From NCBI RefSeq assembly GCF_019236475.1, contig NZ_JAFAIX010000002.1:248001-312000 (forward strand): a stretch of 64,000 nucleotides of DNA, read 5' to 3'. Both the position numbers and the translations under genes were made by a program. Below are positions 63,504 through 64,000 of the stretch, piece by piece. This DNA comes from Chitinophaga sp. (lineage in GTDB: Bacteria; Bacteroidota; Bacteroidia; Chitinophagales; Chitinophagaceae). A model generated the notes under the pieces. That model made no database searches. It was given only the letters and a program-made list of their open reading frames with translations, and was not told the origin of the DNA. The number at the start of each line of letters is the position of its first letter. Within the stretch, counting starts at the first letter, position 1.

Positions 63504-63974
63504 ATGCGTACCGGTTTTATCCTGATTACCCTGTTAATCTTCGGCGGAAAATTACAAGCACAAACCGCTGAAGATGAAGTCAAAGTAGCCGTTAATAAGT
63601 TATTTATTGCAATGCGCACTTCAGATAGTGCATTACTTAGTTCTTGTTTTAGTGCCAACGCTATTGTACAAACCATTGCAAAAGATCAAACTGTTAAATC
63701 CGACACCGTAGAAAGTTTTGCCAGTGCTATTGGGAAAGAGCCTAAAGGGCTACTGGATGAACGTATCTATTTTAAACAAGTGAGTATAGACGGTAACTTG
63801 GCCAGTGTATGGACTCCTTATCGTTTTTATCTCAAGGACCGTTTTCATCATTGCGGTGTAAATTCCTTTCAATTGGTAAAAACCAATGGCGTGTGGAAAA
63901 TTCAGTACCTGATAGATACGCGTCGTAAGGAGGACTGTGTGGAGGAAAGTATGGTCGTGTCTCCCGGAAAATAA
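63504..63974 (+). CDS. Exported NTF2-like (SnoaL/DUF4440-type) protein
   Basis: A 156-residue exported protein (signal peptide about 1-19, ending LQAQ). The mature part is an NTF2-like cone: EDEVKVAVNKLFIAMRTSDSALLSSCFSANAIV supplies the helices and first strand, LASVWTPYRFYLKDRFHHCGVNSFQLVKTNGVWKI the sheet. Members bind small ligands or act as isomerases, but no catalytic acid can be fixed here. It is divergent from the Crp/Fnr gene. An ATG 8 bp upstream is in another frame and soon stops. Confidence 0.85.
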   Translation: MRTGFILITLLIFGGKLQAQTAEDEVKVAVNKLFIAMRTSDSALLSSCFSANAIVQTIAKDQTVKSDTVESFASAIGKEPKGLLDERIYFKQVSIDGNLASVWTPYRFYLKDRFHHCGVNSFQLVKTNGVWKIQYLIDTRRKEDCVEESMVVSPGK

Positions 63975-64000
63975 AATTGTTTTAAAACAACGACATCTGG

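Overview
The window reads as chromosomal DNA of a Bacteroidota bacterium, most likely of the Chitinophagaceae (Chitinophaga-like); the genus is an inference. The evidence is two SusC/SusD pairs, a protein with a gliding-motility-type C-terminal sorting domain, a long Bacteroidota-type signal peptidase I, lipoproteins with plain lipoboxes, and TAnnTTTG-type -7 promoter elements. I saw no rRNA, tRNA, CRISPR array, transposase or phage gene.

Layout. (1) 1-5.9 kb, housekeeping and small metabolic genes: signal peptidase I, an LCM-type methyltransferase, a MocR/GabR-type PLP regulator divergent from a carboxymuconolactone decarboxylase/GNAT pair, and a DUF899 protein with a small CPxC membrane protein. 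(2) 5.85-16.4 kb, a minus-strand polysaccharide utilisation locus: SusC, SusD, two surface lipoproteins, an alginate-lyase/beta-helix fusion and a heparinase II/III enzyme. Two LacI-type palindromes lie upstream. A hairpin followed by a strong Shine-Dalgarno sequence separates the binding genes from the lyase genes. (3) 16.9-23.7 kb, a complete TetR-controlled efflux operon: TolC, HlyD, two ATPases and two ABC-2 permeases, the layout of E. coli ybhGFSR with the double ATPase split in two. (4) 23.8-29.3 kb, a GNAT enzyme and a second SusC/SusD pair with no enzymes. (5) 29.7-45.0 kb, mostly single genes: a small cytochrome c, a PhnB-like protein, a TlpA-type thioredoxin, an aldo/keto reductase, a CHU_C-type protein, Hsp20, GrpB, a quinone reductase/quinol monooxygenase pair, an Old Yellow Enzyme with a divergent AraC regulator, and several proteins of unknown function.

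(6) 46.3-51.6 kb is the most interesting block. It encodes a small secreted pilin-like protein, a large outer-membrane barrel with Ig-like N-terminal and carboxypeptidase-regulatory-like C-terminal domains, a Crp/Fnr regulator, and a two-domain PapD-like periplasmic protein. Gene order, domain layout and a hairpin just after the pilin-like gene resemble a chaperone-usher pilus operon, but I recognise no standard usher or chaperone family. It is my candidate for an undescribed surface-fibre system. (7) 52.5-64 kb: a hybrid histidine kinase, a UbiA-type prenyltransferase, a stand-alone AAA ATPase, a GNAT enzyme, a PH-domain protein, an alpha/beta hydrolase, MetY behind a 15-bp perfect inverted repeat, a PP2C phosphatase gene that appears to have lost its middle, a TPR protein, DUF4260, a second Crp/Fnr regulator and an NTF2-like protein.

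All functional calls come from reading the sequence; no database search was run. Start codons were moved from the longest frame where a later ATG gives a better N-terminus.
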